DNA from: Paucidesulfovibrio sp050251775
GTDB taxonomy: Bacteria; Desulfobacterota; Desulfovibrionia; Desulfovibrionales; Desulfovibrionaceae
Direction of reading: 5' to 3'
Assembly (NCBI GenBank): GCA_050251775.1
Contig: JBFWMD010000006.1
Span: 12,465-76,464 of the forward strand
Length of the DNA: 64,000 nucleotides
Positions 41,971 to 50,561 of this stretch are shown here, piece after piece. Each line of letters begins with the position of its first letter. Position 1 is the first letter of the stretch. Below the pieces are notes generated by a model. That model did no database searches and had not been told where the DNA came from. It saw nothing but the letters and a program-made list of their open reading frames with translations. The position numbers were made by a program, and so were the translations under genes.

Positions 41971-43273
41971 GCTGCGGCTCCTTGCGGTCGGACGGGAACG
42001 GCCGGGCAGGCACGTCCTGCCGTGTCCGCTTCTGAAAAATTGTGTGCCGCAGGTGGTCGATCTCGTTACGCACGAGCCCCAGGGGCCGCCCCACGGACAG
42101 GGCGCGGAGCGTGGAAGCATCGGGCCGGAGCAGATCCCCGGCGCGGCCCATGCACAGGCTCGGGGAAAGCCGCACGCAATCGGGATAGGCCTGACGACCA
42201 TGAATGATCTGGTTGGTGTCATTGCGGATCAGCACGCCGCCTTCGCGCCGCCAAAGTCCCTGATCCTGCTGCACGCTACGCGTGATGTCGTAGCCGCCGG
42301 AGTGGACCTCCTGAAGCAGGGCAAAGGGGATGCCGGGCGCGTCCGGCAATCCGGGCAGTTCGCAGCGGCCCTGGGGGTGGTAGGTCAGATCGAAGCTCTG
42401 TCCTGGATAGGCCAGATGCAGGAGCAGGCTGGACTCCGGAGCGTGCCCACCCTGCAGCAGCCGGAAATAATACTTGCCGTTCTCGCACTGGACCACGGCC
42501 TGGAACGTGCCTTGCGCATCCAGGGCAACGCCGGCCAGCAAAGGTTGCTCTTCCCTTGCGGCAACACGCAGCCGGGGCAGGGCATCTTCCGGCAGCAGCG
42601 CAACTGCACGCCCGTCCACCTGGAAGTGGCAAATGGCCCGGCCTGCGGCCAGGGCGGCGGCGGGGTTCTCTTCTTGCGGCGCTCCGGCAAGAAGGCTGGC
42701 AAGGTTCCATATTCCGGCGAGATTAGCGCACGGATCCAGCGTGGGCGCGGGCAGGCTGAAGGGGCGGGAGCGGACCACGGGCACGCCGTGGGCTTCCTGG
42801 CGGGTGTCAAAGAGCACGGCGTAGCCTACGCTGCTCGCGTTGTAGTGGCGCAGGAACTGGCAAGGATTTTCGCGCGGTGCTTCGGCCAGGGTCAGGATGT
42901 TCTGAGGTTCCCGCTCCCAGGCGCGGCAAAGGGTCTGCGCATCTGCATCCGTGGCGTCGAGGCAGCGCAAGTCCGCCACGAGCACGGCGCTGTCCTGCGG
43001 CAGGGCTTGCAGGGCCTGGGAGGTTGCTGCGGGCAGCCAGGGCTCGGTTTCGGGTTCCGGATGCACGGTGAGCAACTGGTGGGCCAGGGGCTGGAGTTGT
43101 GTTGCGAATCTCGGGGTGGTGGCCACGACGACCCGGCGGCCCTGGAGTCCCGGCAGCAGTCGCCGCACCTGCCGCAGGGCGGCTTCAGGGGCCAGAGGGC
43201 TGTTCTTCCAGAAGGCGTCCCCGGCTTCCGGGACAAGCATGAGCAGGGCATGGGCCGGTTCAGTGGTTTTCAA
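41957..43273 (-). CDS. Uncharacterised cluster protein, 438 aa
   Basis: No family recognised. The N-terminal half has an alternating strand/helix pattern (HALLMLVPEAG, GRRVVVATTP, SAVLVADLRCL) and the C-terminal half is mostly beta. The start is uncertain: a TTG at 43271-43273 has AGGAG ten bases upstream and overlaps the CMP-sugar synthetase gene by 14 bp; the first in-frame ATG is at 43240 but lacks a ribosome site. Paired with the beta-propeller-like gene by overlap, so the two may form a complex. Confidence 0.6.
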   Translation of the reverse strand: MKTTEPAHALLMLVPEAGDAFWKNSPLAPEAALRQVRRLLPGLQGRRVVVATTPRFATQLQPLAHQLLTVHPEPETEPWLPAATSQALQALPQDSAVLVADLRCLDATDADAQTLCRAWEREPQNILTLAEAPRENPCQFLRHYNASSVGYAVLFDTRQEAHGVPVVRSRPFSLPAPTLDPCANLAGIWNLASLLAGAPQEENPAAALAAGRAICHFQVDGRAVALLPEDALPRLRVAAREEQPLLAGVALDAQGTFQAVVQCENGKYYFRLLQGGHAPESSLLLHLAYPGQSFDLTYHPQGRCELPGLPDAPGIPFALLQEVHSGGYDITRSVQQDQGLWRREGGVLIRNDTNQIIHGRQAYPDCVRLSPSLCMGRAGDLLRPDASTLRALSVGRPLGLVRNEIDHLRHTIFQKRTRQDVPARPFPSDRKEPQHAHA

Positions 43274-43940
43274 AGCTGTACAACTCCTGTTGGAGGATGC
43301 GCTCTGCCAGAAGGAAGTCCTCCTCAGTATCCAGGTCGATGAGCTGGGCCGGGTCCGTGACCTTATAGACATAGCTGGTCCCGGTGTATTGGCCGAAGCG
43401 GCTGGCCGAGAGCAGCCCCAGGGGTCTGCTGAACATGCCCCGGTCCAGGCCTTCCAGATTGCGGAAAAGCGGCGTCAGCCAGTCGTTCCGCAGGACATGG
43501 AATTCGTCTTCGCGGCCCGCCGGGCAGACAGTGGAAAACAGACGATGCCCGTCCTGCAGGGCCTGTTGTGCCGCGCAGAACATCCGTCGGCTGCGGAAGG
43601 GGTGCGTGGGATAGAGCACCAGGGTCGCCCAGATTTTTTCGCCGGAGTTCACCAGCCGCTGGACGGTGTAGGAAACAGCGTCGCCCACGATACTGTCGTC
43701 CTGGGCCAGTTCCGCGGGTCGCAGGAAGGGGACCTCGGCGCCCCAGGCCCGGGCGATTTCCGCGATTTCCTCGTCCTCGGTGGAAACCACGACCCGGTCC
43801 ACCACTCCGCTCTGGAGAGCCTGCTCAATGGGCCAGGCCACGAGCGGCTTTCCACCGAGCAGGCGGATGTTTTTCCGGGGCACGCCCTTGGACCCGCCCC
43901 GTGCCGGGATGATGGCGATGGTTTCCTGATGCGGACTCAT
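43260..43940 (-). CDS. CMP-sugar (acylneuraminate-type) cytidylyltransferase
   Basis: A 226-aa nucleotidyltransferase that activates an acidic nine- or eight-carbon sugar with CTP. IAIIPARGGSKGVPRKNI is the classic NeuA/PseF signature; VVVSTEDEEIAEIA, TLVLYPTHPFRS and TGTSYVYKV follow. First gene of the 26-kb - strand operon. No sialate/pseudaminate/legionaminate synthase is nearby, so the sugar is unidentified. The ribosome site is weak. Confidence 0.85.
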   Translation of the reverse strand: MSPHQETIAIIPARGGSKGVPRKNIRLLGGKPLVAWPIEQALQSGVVDRVVVSTEDEEIAEIARAWGAEVPFLRPAELAQDDSIVGDAVSYTVQRLVNSGEKIWATLVLYPTHPFRSRRMFCAAQQALQDGHRLFSTVCPAGREDEFHVLRNDWLTPLFRNLEGLDRGMFSRPLGLLSASRFGQYTGTSYVYKVTDPAQLIDLDTEEDFLLAERILQQELYSFENH

Positions 43941-44269
43941 GTCGGTTTTCCATTCATTTGGAGAGTGAATGATTTCTGGGATGTTAACCCAGCCACATTT
44001 CTCTTCGTCCCTTCTGCTTCAACACTTAAGGCGTCGGAGAATATTTTGTCCACCTTCTTTTTCCCTCATTGAGTGAAGGATTTTCCGGCGGGGACCTGCC
44101 GGTTTCTTGACGCTTCGAGCGGACCGCACGTCCCTGTCCAGTCCCGCTTCCCAGGAATATGCGGCGGAAGAAGCGGCCGGGTGGGCCTCCACAGGGGTTG
44201 CTTTCATGGATCATGCCAATGGCGACACCAGACGGCGTGATTTCTGCAAGCCCGCAGGAAACTGTCCGC
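43941..44269. other. Divergent intergenic region with inverted repeats
   Basis: Upstream region shared by the large - strand operon and a + strand methyltransferase. Two short inverted repeats lie just upstream of the - strand gene: CATTCA/TGAATG (43951-43971) and CTGGG-ATGTTAA-CCCAG (43976-43992), possible operators. Only a weak promoter candidate (TGGACA, 17-bp spacer, TTAAGT) was found on the - strand. The right part could instead be coding if the + gene starts earlier. Confidence 0.4.
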
Positions 44270-45379
44270 ATGACCCCGGTCCCTTTTAAAAGCGGCCGTG
44301 ATTTTGTATACAGCAGGTGGTACGAAAAGCAGATGACTGTGCCGGATGCGGCGCGCTGGGAGCGGAACATGGGACCACGATTCGATATCGGCTTTGGCGG
44401 CATGCTGCATCTTGAGGAAAAAGTTGCCCTGTGCGGATACGCCGCATCGTTGCAGCCGGGCAGCCACATTCTGGAGGTGGGCACGTCCAGCGGCCTGACC
44501 AGCTGCATGCTGCGCGCCAACGCGCCCCAGGCCGAGGTCAACAGTCTGGACATCCGGGACAAGCGGGCCGAACAGGTCGCGGCCAACCCGCCCGAGGGCG
44601 TGACCTTCCATCTGCTTTCCTCAATGCGCTTTGCCCAGGAGCATCCAGAAAAGCGTTTCGAGCTGCTTTTCATCGACGGCAGCCACACGTTGATCTGGGC
44701 CTATGCCGATTTCCTGGCCCTGAGCGTGCTGATGCCGGATGACGCGGTCGTGGCCTTTCACGACTACGCCCCGCGTTTTCCTCCGCTGCAGATCCTCTGC
44801 GACGCCCTGTCCAGCAGCGGCAGACTGCGCCACGGCGTCAAATCAACCACGCTGTTCCATGCCCGGCTGGATCCATCTGCCCCCCTGCCGGATGCGAATG
44901 TCTTTGGCGCAATCATCGCCCGGCATCGCGCCTGCGACGAGCACCACCTGGCCGGATTCGAGGAGCGCGGCAGACGCGGGCTGGCCCTGCTCCGGGACGG
45001 CGGCATGCGCATCGTGGGCCGGGGCAAGCGCGGAAGGGCCCTGGCCGCCCTGGCCGGGGCGGACGCGTCCGCGCTGCTGGATTCAAATCAGGCCCGGGAT
45101 CCGGAAATGACCTACTGCATTTGCAGTTGGTACGACGCCGAGATTTTCGCCACGCTCATGAACAATGGCATTGACCCGAAGCGGGTGGTCTTCAGTGACG
45201 AGTTGATCTGGTACGGGTTTTTTCTGGATCTCATGCAAAACCGGGGGGACCGGCTCAAGGCCTATTTCGATGTCCAGGCCGGGATGCAAACGGACGGTAA
45301 GGCCTGTGAATGGCTGCTGTCCCTGCCGCGCGCGGACCTGCTCTGGCTCTGCTGGTCCGGCATTCTGCTGGAAATTTAG
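44270..45379 (+). CDS. SAM-dependent methyltransferase with extra C-terminal domain
   Basis: A 369-aa protein. Residues about 60-210 are a Methyltransf_24-type fold (HILEVGTSSGLTSCML, LLFIDGSHTLIWAYADF, VVAFHDYAPRFPP). About 250-369 form an additional domain with no recognised match, rich in Trp and Tyr (YCICSWYDAEIF). The start is uncertain: ATG at 44270 has AGGA about ten bases upstream, but in-frame ATGs at 44159, 44213 and 44219 are possible. It is the only + strand gene between the two - strand blocks and ends at a strong terminator. Confidence 0.75.
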   Translation: MTPVPFKSGRDFVYSRWYEKQMTVPDAARWERNMGPRFDIGFGGMLHLEEKVALCGYAASLQPGSHILEVGTSSGLTSCMLRANAPQAEVNSLDIRDKRAEQVAANPPEGVTFHLLSSMRFAQEHPEKRFELLFIDGSHTLIWAYADFLALSVLMPDDAVVAFHDYAPRFPPLQILCDALSSSGRLRHGVKSTTLFHARLDPSAPLPDANVFGAIIARHRACDEHHLAGFEERGRRGLALLRDGGMRIVGRGKRGRALAALAGADASALLDSNQARDPEMTYCICSWYDAEIFATLMNNGIDPKRVVFSDELIWYGFFLDLMQNRGDRLKAYFDVQAGMQTDGKACEWLLSLPRADLLWLCWSGILLEI

Positions 45380-45423
45380 CGCAAGGCCCGGGTCCCGCGT
45401 GCTTCCGGTCCACTTTCAATACG

Positions 45424-45462
45424 ACAAAGCCGCCGTTTTCGGTTTGGGAGCGGCGGCTTTGT
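45424..45462. terminator. Bidirectional intrinsic terminator
   Basis: ACAAAGCCGCCG and CGGCGGCTTTGT form a perfect 12-bp stem with a 15-base loop. It lies between the convergent methyltransferase (+) and aminotransferase (-), with T-rich flank on the + side. Confidence 0.8.
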
Positions 45463-45482
45463 TGTTTCTCCTCAGGGAATCG

Positions 45483-46601
45483 TCAGGACTCCACAGCGGA
45501 TAAGGCGGCCTTCAGCTCCTGCGCCACGCGGACCTGCTGGGCGCGGGTCATGCCGTGGAAGAGCGGCAGGGCCAGGGCCTGGGATGCGATGCGCGCGGCC
45601 TGCGGGCACTCTCCCCGGACGGTGCAGTCCGCCGTGCGGAACGCGGGCTGGGCCGCGATGTCGTAGGAGCCGATCTGGACCTCCACGCCCTGGCCGCGCA
45701 TGCGGGCCAGAATCTGGTCCCGTTCCGGCACGAGCACGCAGAAGGTCTGGCAGGAGTGCATGCCGTTGGCCGTGGTTTCCGGCAGGCGCAGGTTTTCCGT
45801 GCCCGCCAGCAACTCGCCGTAGCTCGCGGCCAGGGCCAGCCGCTCCTCCAGCAACGCGTCCACCCGGTCCATCTGGCCCAGGGCAATGGCCGCGAGCACG
45901 TTGGAAAGTTTGTAGTTCGTGCCCGGCCCGGTAAAATTCATGGGATCCAGCACGCCGTTTTCGCAATGCATGCCGAAATGCTTGTAGGAGTGCATGGCGT
46001 CGGCCAGCTCGCCGCTTTGCGTGGTCACGATGCCGCCCTCGCCCGAGGTGATGAACTTGCGCGGGTGCAGGCTGAAGACCGTGATCTCGGCCTGGGTTCC
46101 GACCCGTTTTCCGGCGTACTTCGCGCCCAGGGAACAGGCCGCGTCCTCCACAACGGCAAAACCATGCTGCTGGCGCAGCGCGTCGAGCCGGGCGTGGTCC
46201 ACGGGGTTGCCGAAGAGCGAAACCGGGATCACGGCCCGGGTCTTTGGGGTCAGGGCCGCTTCCAGTTCGTCCATGTCCAGAAGCAGGGTGGCGGGGTCGA
46301 TGTCCACGATCACGGGCCGTGCGCCCACGATGCGTGCGGCCGCGGCCGTGGCCGGATACGTGTAGGCCGGAACCACGACCTCGTGGCCGGGTCCCACGCC
46401 CAGAGCGCGCAGGGCCAGTTCCAGACCCGTGGTGCAGGAGGTCACGGCCAGGGCGTGTTCCGCGCCGGTGTAGTCGGCCATGCGTTGTTCCAGTTCGCGT
46501 GTCACCGGACCTTCGGTCAGGTGGCCGCTGTCGAGCACGTCCAGCACGCGCTGTTTGACGTTCTCGTCGATGACGGGCCGGATTAGGGGGATGTCGTACA
46601 T
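45483..46601 (-). CDS. DegT/DnrJ/EryC1/StrS-family sugar aminotransferase
   Basis: A 372-aa PLP enzyme that transfers an amino group to a keto-sugar nucleotide. SCTTGLELALRALGVGPG, VVVPAYTYPATAAA, VVEDAACSLGA and FSLHPRKFITSGEGG mark the family; Lys182 in HPRK is the Schiff-base lysine. It points to an amino-deoxy sugar in the product. Start placed at MYDIPLIRP with AAGG seven bases upstream. Last gene of the right - strand block, ending near a terminator. Confidence 0.92.
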   Translation of the reverse strand: MYDIPLIRPVIDENVKQRVLDVLDSGHLTEGPVTRELEQRMADYTGAEHALAVTSCTTGLELALRALGVGPGHEVVVPAYTYPATAAAARIVGARPVIVDIDPATLLLDMDELEAALTPKTRAVIPVSLFGNPVDHARLDALRQQHGFAVVEDAACSLGAKYAGKRVGTQAEITVFSLHPRKFITSGEGGIVTTQSGELADAMHSYKHFGMHCENGVLDPMNFTGPGTNYKLSNVLAAIALGQMDRVDALLEERLALAASYGELLAGTENLRLPETTANGMHSCQTFCVLVPERDQILARMRGQGVEVQIGSYDIAAQPAFRTADCTVRGECPQAARIASQALALPLFHGMTRAQQVRVAQELKAALSAVES

Positions 46602-46614
46602 GGATTCGCCTTGC

Positions 46615-47922
46615 TTAGGAGCGGTTGGCGTTCCGGCGGTCCGGAACGGAATGCAGCAGAGCGCGGACATAGGTCCGCAGGCCGGGAAAGACGGGCTGGC
46701 CGCGCCGGGCCACCGGGGCCGGGCCCTGGAACAGGGTGGCAACGGTTCGCAGCAGCTGTGCCAGGCGCACTCCCTGCCGTGCGCCGTGCTGTTGCGCGGC
46801 CCGTTGAAAAAGTACCGGCAGGGCGTTTGCGCCGGAATCGCGTTCGTGCTCACGGGCAAATCGGGCCGCGCCCTGGGCCAGCCGTTGCCGCAGGTCCGGA
46901 TCCGTGGCCAGGAGCCGCAGGGCCGAAGTCAGCTCTTCCGATTTCTTGTCCGGGGCATCGGGACCAACCAGCAGGGCGGCCTCGTGGCGGCGCAGCTCCG
47001 CGCGGTAGTTGGGCAGGTCGCGCAGGATCAGGGGCAGTCCGCAGGCCGCAGCCTCGAACAGGGTCTGGGGCAGACCGTCCGAGTCCGGCACGGAGATGCC
47101 CAGGTCCGCCGCGCAATACATGCGGGCCATGCCCTGGGCGTCCAGGGGCGGCAGAAAGTGGACCGATTTTTCCAGTCCCTGTTCGCGGCAAAGGCCCCGG
47201 ACCTCGGCTTCACAGGTCTGGTCCGCGTGGAAGGTGCTCAGGGCCAGATGCGCGTCCTGGTCCGCCAGTCCGCTGCGGGCAAAGGCGCGGACAATGGTCT
47301 TGATGTTGTAAAGCGGCTGGAGTGCGCGCGGGCTGAAGAGCAGCGGGCCTTTTTCCGGCAGTCCGGCCTGGCGGCGCGCAGCGGACTTTTCTTCTGCGTT
47401 TCGCGCGGGCCGGAACACGGCGCGGTCCACGCCCCAGGCCGCGATTCTGACCTCTCCGTGCGGTCGCATGGCCCGGACCCGGTCCGCCAGATAGGCCGAC
47501 TTGCAGAGCACAAGGCTTGCGTCGCGCAGGCAGCCGAGGGTGGCGGCCCGTTGCAGGGGGCCGGGATCGGCCTGCTCGTCAAAGAGCACGTCCCCGCCCA
47601 TGACGCTGACCACCACGGGCAGGCCCGTGGTCGTGGCCAGCCAGGCCCAGAGGCCCTGGGCGTACTGCACGAAGAGCAGGTCCGGAGCGAGACCGCGCAC
47701 CAGGGCGAAAAAATGTGCGAAGCGGGACAGGGCCGTGAGCCTCCAGGCCCGGCCCAGGGGCAGGCCGCGCGGCTGGAGCGCGTCCGCGCCCGGTGTCACG
47801 GCTTCCGCCTGTCCTGTCATCTCCGTGACGTGAAAGCCCGCGGACTGGAGCATGGCGCAGCGCTGGGGAAATTGCGGGCTGTGCGCATGGCCGATGCAGA
47901 GCACCCGAAGCGCCCCGGACAT
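46615..47922 (-). CDS. Glycosyltransferase, GT-B fold (GT4-like)
   Basis: A 435-aa GT4-like enzyme: LRVLCIGHAHSPQFPQRC, VVVSVMGGDVLFDE, IAAWGVDRAVFRP, LLFSPRALQPLYNI, and donor-site DGLPQTLFEAAACGLPLILRD. Sugar unknown. One-base TGATG overlap with the next glycosyltransferase upstream. Confidence 0.88.
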   Translation of the reverse strand: MSGALRVLCIGHAHSPQFPQRCAMLQSAGFHVTEMTGQAEAVTPGADALQPRGLPLGRAWRLTALSRFAHFFALVRGLAPDLLFVQYAQGLWAWLATTTGLPVVVSVMGGDVLFDEQADPGPLQRAATLGCLRDASLVLCKSAYLADRVRAMRPHGEVRIAAWGVDRAVFRPARNAEEKSAARRQAGLPEKGPLLFSPRALQPLYNIKTIVRAFARSGLADQDAHLALSTFHADQTCEAEVRGLCREQGLEKSVHFLPPLDAQGMARMYCAADLGISVPDSDGLPQTLFEAAACGLPLILRDLPNYRAELRRHEAALLVGPDAPDKKSEELTSALRLLATDPDLRQRLAQGAARFAREHERDSGANALPVLFQRAAQQHGARQGVRLAQLLRTVATLFQGPAPVARRGQPVFPGLRTYVRALLHSVPDRRNANRS

Positions 47923-48809
47923 CAGTCCGCCTTGCGCTGCGCGGCCAGGGTCCGCAGCATGGCTTCGTAGCGGGCTGTCTTTTGCGGCCAGGTCCAGCCC
48001 TGTTCGATGCTCTGGCGCGCGGCCCGGCTCAGGGTGGCGAGGTCCATGCTCCGGAGCTGTGCGATGCCCGCGGCCAGGCTCTCCACGCCGCGTTCCACGA
48101 ACAGGCCGTTTTCGCCGTGGCGCACCACCTCGGGCATGTTGCCCACCCGCGTGGTCAGCATGGGTGTGCCGCAGGCCAGGGACTCCAGGCCGGGGTTGGG
48201 CGTGCCGTCATACTCCGAGGCGCAGACGCAGGCGTGCGCCCGGCGGTAGATCTGTTCGCGCAGGATCTCGTGGCCCTGAATGCCGGAGGTGTCGCCCCTG
48301 GAGGCGTCGTGGGCCACGGTGCGCAGCGGGGTTCCGGTGCGCTCGCAGGCCGCGCGGATCAGGTCCAGGCCCTTGTTCACGTCCGAGTTGGGATTGCCGA
48401 CCCAGCCCAGGGAGAATTCCGCATCCCGGCCCGGCCCTGGACAAAAGAACTCAGCGTCCACACCGTTCTGGCAGCAGAAGGCCGCGTCCAGCCCGAGCAG
48501 CTCCCGGCCGATTTCGCTGTTGGCGAAAACCGCGCCCACGCGCCCCTCCAGAAAGGGCCGGCGCACGGAGTCCACGTACCACGGCCCGTTGTTGCTCAGG
48601 CCGAGGATCAGTTTTTCCTGCGGCACTGGGCAGGGCAGGTCGAGCATGTAGCTGCCGAAAAGGATCAGAAAATCATAGGCGTCCGGATCGAAGCGCGCGC
48701 CAAAGGCCAGCGCGTCCACCACGATGTCCTCGGGCATGTGGCGCACCAGGGCCTGGGCCTTGTGCCACCAGGCCCAGCCGGGCACGTCGTAGAAGACCAG
48801 GACCCGCAT
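47922..48809 (-). CDS. Glycosyltransferase, GT4-like (short)
   Basis: A 295-aa protein: MRVLVFYDVPGWAWWHKAQA, then CQNGVDAEFFCP, LGWVGNPNSDVNKGLDLI, and YDGTPNPGLESLACGTPMLT, the GT4 donor-site motif. Shorter than usual, with a compact N-terminal domain. GGAGG precedes the start by a few bases. Coupled to the next glycosyltransferase, so they may act in sequence. Confidence 0.87.
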   Translation of the reverse strand: MRVLVFYDVPGWAWWHKAQALVRHMPEDIVVDALAFGARFDPDAYDFLILFGSYMLDLPCPVPQEKLILGLSNNGPWYVDSVRRPFLEGRVGAVFANSEIGRELLGLDAAFCCQNGVDAEFFCPGPGRDAEFSLGWVGNPNSDVNKGLDLIRAACERTGTPLRTVAHDASRGDTSGIQGHEILREQIYRRAHACVCASEYDGTPNPGLESLACGTPMLTTRVGNMPEVVRHGENGLFVERGVESLAAGIAQLRSMDLATLSRAARQSIEQGWTWPQKTARYEAMLRTLAAQRKAD

Positions 48810-48818
48810 GGACGCCTC

Positions 48819-50561
48819 CTAGAAAATGCGATGTACCCGCAGGGCGTCGCCGTGCAGCTCGTCCAGGTCCTGGGCGATGCGGTGCGAATACTTGTCGCTG
48901 CAAATGACCACGTCTTTGGCCAGGGATGGAATTTCCGAGGGCGGAACCACGGGCCGGCCCAGGAACGTGCCGCCCCACTTGGAGTGGTTGCCGTCGCTGA
49001 AAGCCGCCACGTTGACGTTGCCCAGGGGCGTGGAGTCGAGCAGAACCTCGGCAGTGCCGCCCGCGCCGTAGAAGACCACCGGAGTCCCCGCGGGATTTTG
49101 GGCCAATTTTTGGGCAACGGCTTCAATGGCCGCGTAGATTTCTTCATCCCAGTACGGCAGGATGGTCACGGGCAGCTCGGGATGCGTTTCGGCCAGAGAG
49201 TCCCGGTACGCCCGGTACTCAAAGGTCTGGCAGCAGAGCAGCACGCTGTCCGCCTCGCGCGCAAGGTGTTCCATCGCCACCACGGGCAGGCCCGCATACG
49301 AGCGACTGGTGTCCCGCATCTCAAAGGAGGCGATGACCAGTTTCTTGCTGGTCCGGCTTCCAGCCCAGGCCAGGAAGTCCGTCAGGCAGTTGCGGGTTCC
49401 GACCAGGGCCACGCGGGAGCCTGGGCAGTGCTCCTCCAAGTGGCGGAGCATGAAGGTGAACAGTTCGGGCGAACCGATGTAGACCTCGCCGGAGTCTTTG
49501 CCCCGGACCAGGGCGCGCTCCAGTTGGCGTCGGGCCGCGCGCAGCTGTTTGACCACCTCCGGGAAGGCGGTGGCGGCGGCAGCCTCGGCCTCGTCGAAAT
49601 GCGCGCGCCAGTCCAGGCCCGCGAGCAGGTCCGGAAACTGGAAGATGTTTTCATCGAAATAGTCGCCCATGACCGGGGTGAAGCGCATGCGGGAGACTTT
49701 GCCCTTTGCCAGCTCGATGACCTGGGCCATGTGCGGCAGGGAGGTTTTCATGATCAGGGAGTTGACGCTCAGGGTCCAGCCGGGCTTTTTTTGGGTTTGC
49801 TCCACGCACCACTCCAGATTGCGGATCATGCGTTCCCAGGACGCGCCGCGCCGGATGCGCTCGTAGCTTTCCCCGAAGCCTTCGATGCTGAATTCCAGGT
49901 AGAGGTTTTTAAATTTTTCCAGGAGGTCGTAATGCCTGTGCAGCAACGTGCCGTTGGTGTTGGCGCACAGCCGGATGCCGGTGTGCTGATTTTCCGCCAG
50001 GTGGGTGATGATGGCCAAGGCGTCCTTGGTCATGAAGGTTTCGCCGCCGCCCACGGTGATTCCCGTGATGTTCTCCAGGCCGATGTCGTCGACCATGGAG
50101 ATAAATTTTTTGTAGGGCACGAGACTGCCGGTGAAGTTCTGCTCCGGCAGCTTGGAGTTGTAGCACATCACGCAGCGCAGGTTGCAGTCCGTACAGGTAT
50201 GTAGTCCGTAATGCACTGGCAGATGCGAGATGACCACTTCCCCGCGTCGGGCGCTTTCCATGGCCCGGCAAAGGGCGTCCCGTTGGGCGGGGGTTGCCCT
50301 GGAGTCCGGGTCGTCTTCCCCTTTTGTCTGGAGCGACCTCTGGAGGCAGGTTTCGCAGGCGGTTCCCTTGATGTCGCCGCTCAGCAGCCGTTGCCGCAGG
50401 TCTTGAAAACCACGGGAATTGACGATGTTGAGCATTTCTTCGGCAGAGGAGGGAAAGGGGGCGTGCTCCTGCCGCAGAGAATAGAAACAGCAGCAGTTGT
50501 ATTGCGAGTCGCTGATGAACACGCTGGTCCACGGCGCATAGCAAAGCGGAGAGAAAGTCAT
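48819..50561 (-). CDS. Radical SAM protein F with N-terminal SPASM-like and C-terminal Rossmann domains
   Basis: A 580-aa protein. Residues 1-75 are a Cys-rich SPASM/twitch-like segment (CYAPWTSVF, CCCF, CETC) placed before rather than after the barrel. The radical SAM core has CTDCNLRCVMC (Cys126, Cys130, Cys133) and VGGGETFMTKD. The last 200 residues contain two Rossmann-like segments (RVALVGTRNCLTDFL, TPVVFYGAGGTAEVLL), the second resembling nucleotide-sugar-related domains. AAGGAG precedes the ATG. Coupled by ATGA to the transglutaminase-like gene. Confidence 0.85.
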   Translation of the reverse strand: MTFSPLCYAPWTSVFISDSQYNCCCFYSLRQEHAPFPSSAEEMLNIVNSRGFQDLRQRLLSGDIKGTACETCLQRSLQTKGEDDPDSRATPAQRDALCRAMESARRGEVVISHLPVHYGLHTCTDCNLRCVMCYNSKLPEQNFTGSLVPYKKFISMVDDIGLENITGITVGGGETFMTKDALAIITHLAENQHTGIRLCANTNGTLLHRHYDLLEKFKNLYLEFSIEGFGESYERIRRGASWERMIRNLEWCVEQTQKKPGWTLSVNSLIMKTSLPHMAQVIELAKGKVSRMRFTPVMGDYFDENIFQFPDLLAGLDWRAHFDEAEAAAATAFPEVVKQLRAARRQLERALVRGKDSGEVYIGSPELFTFMLRHLEEHCPGSRVALVGTRNCLTDFLAWAGSRTSKKLVIASFEMRDTSRSYAGLPVVAMEHLAREADSVLLCCQTFEYRAYRDSLAETHPELPVTILPYWDEEIYAAIEAVAQKLAQNPAGTPVVFYGAGGTAEVLLDSTPLGNVNVAAFSDGNHSKWGGTFLGRPVVPPSEIPSLAKDVVICSDKYSHRIAQDLDELHGDALRVHRIF

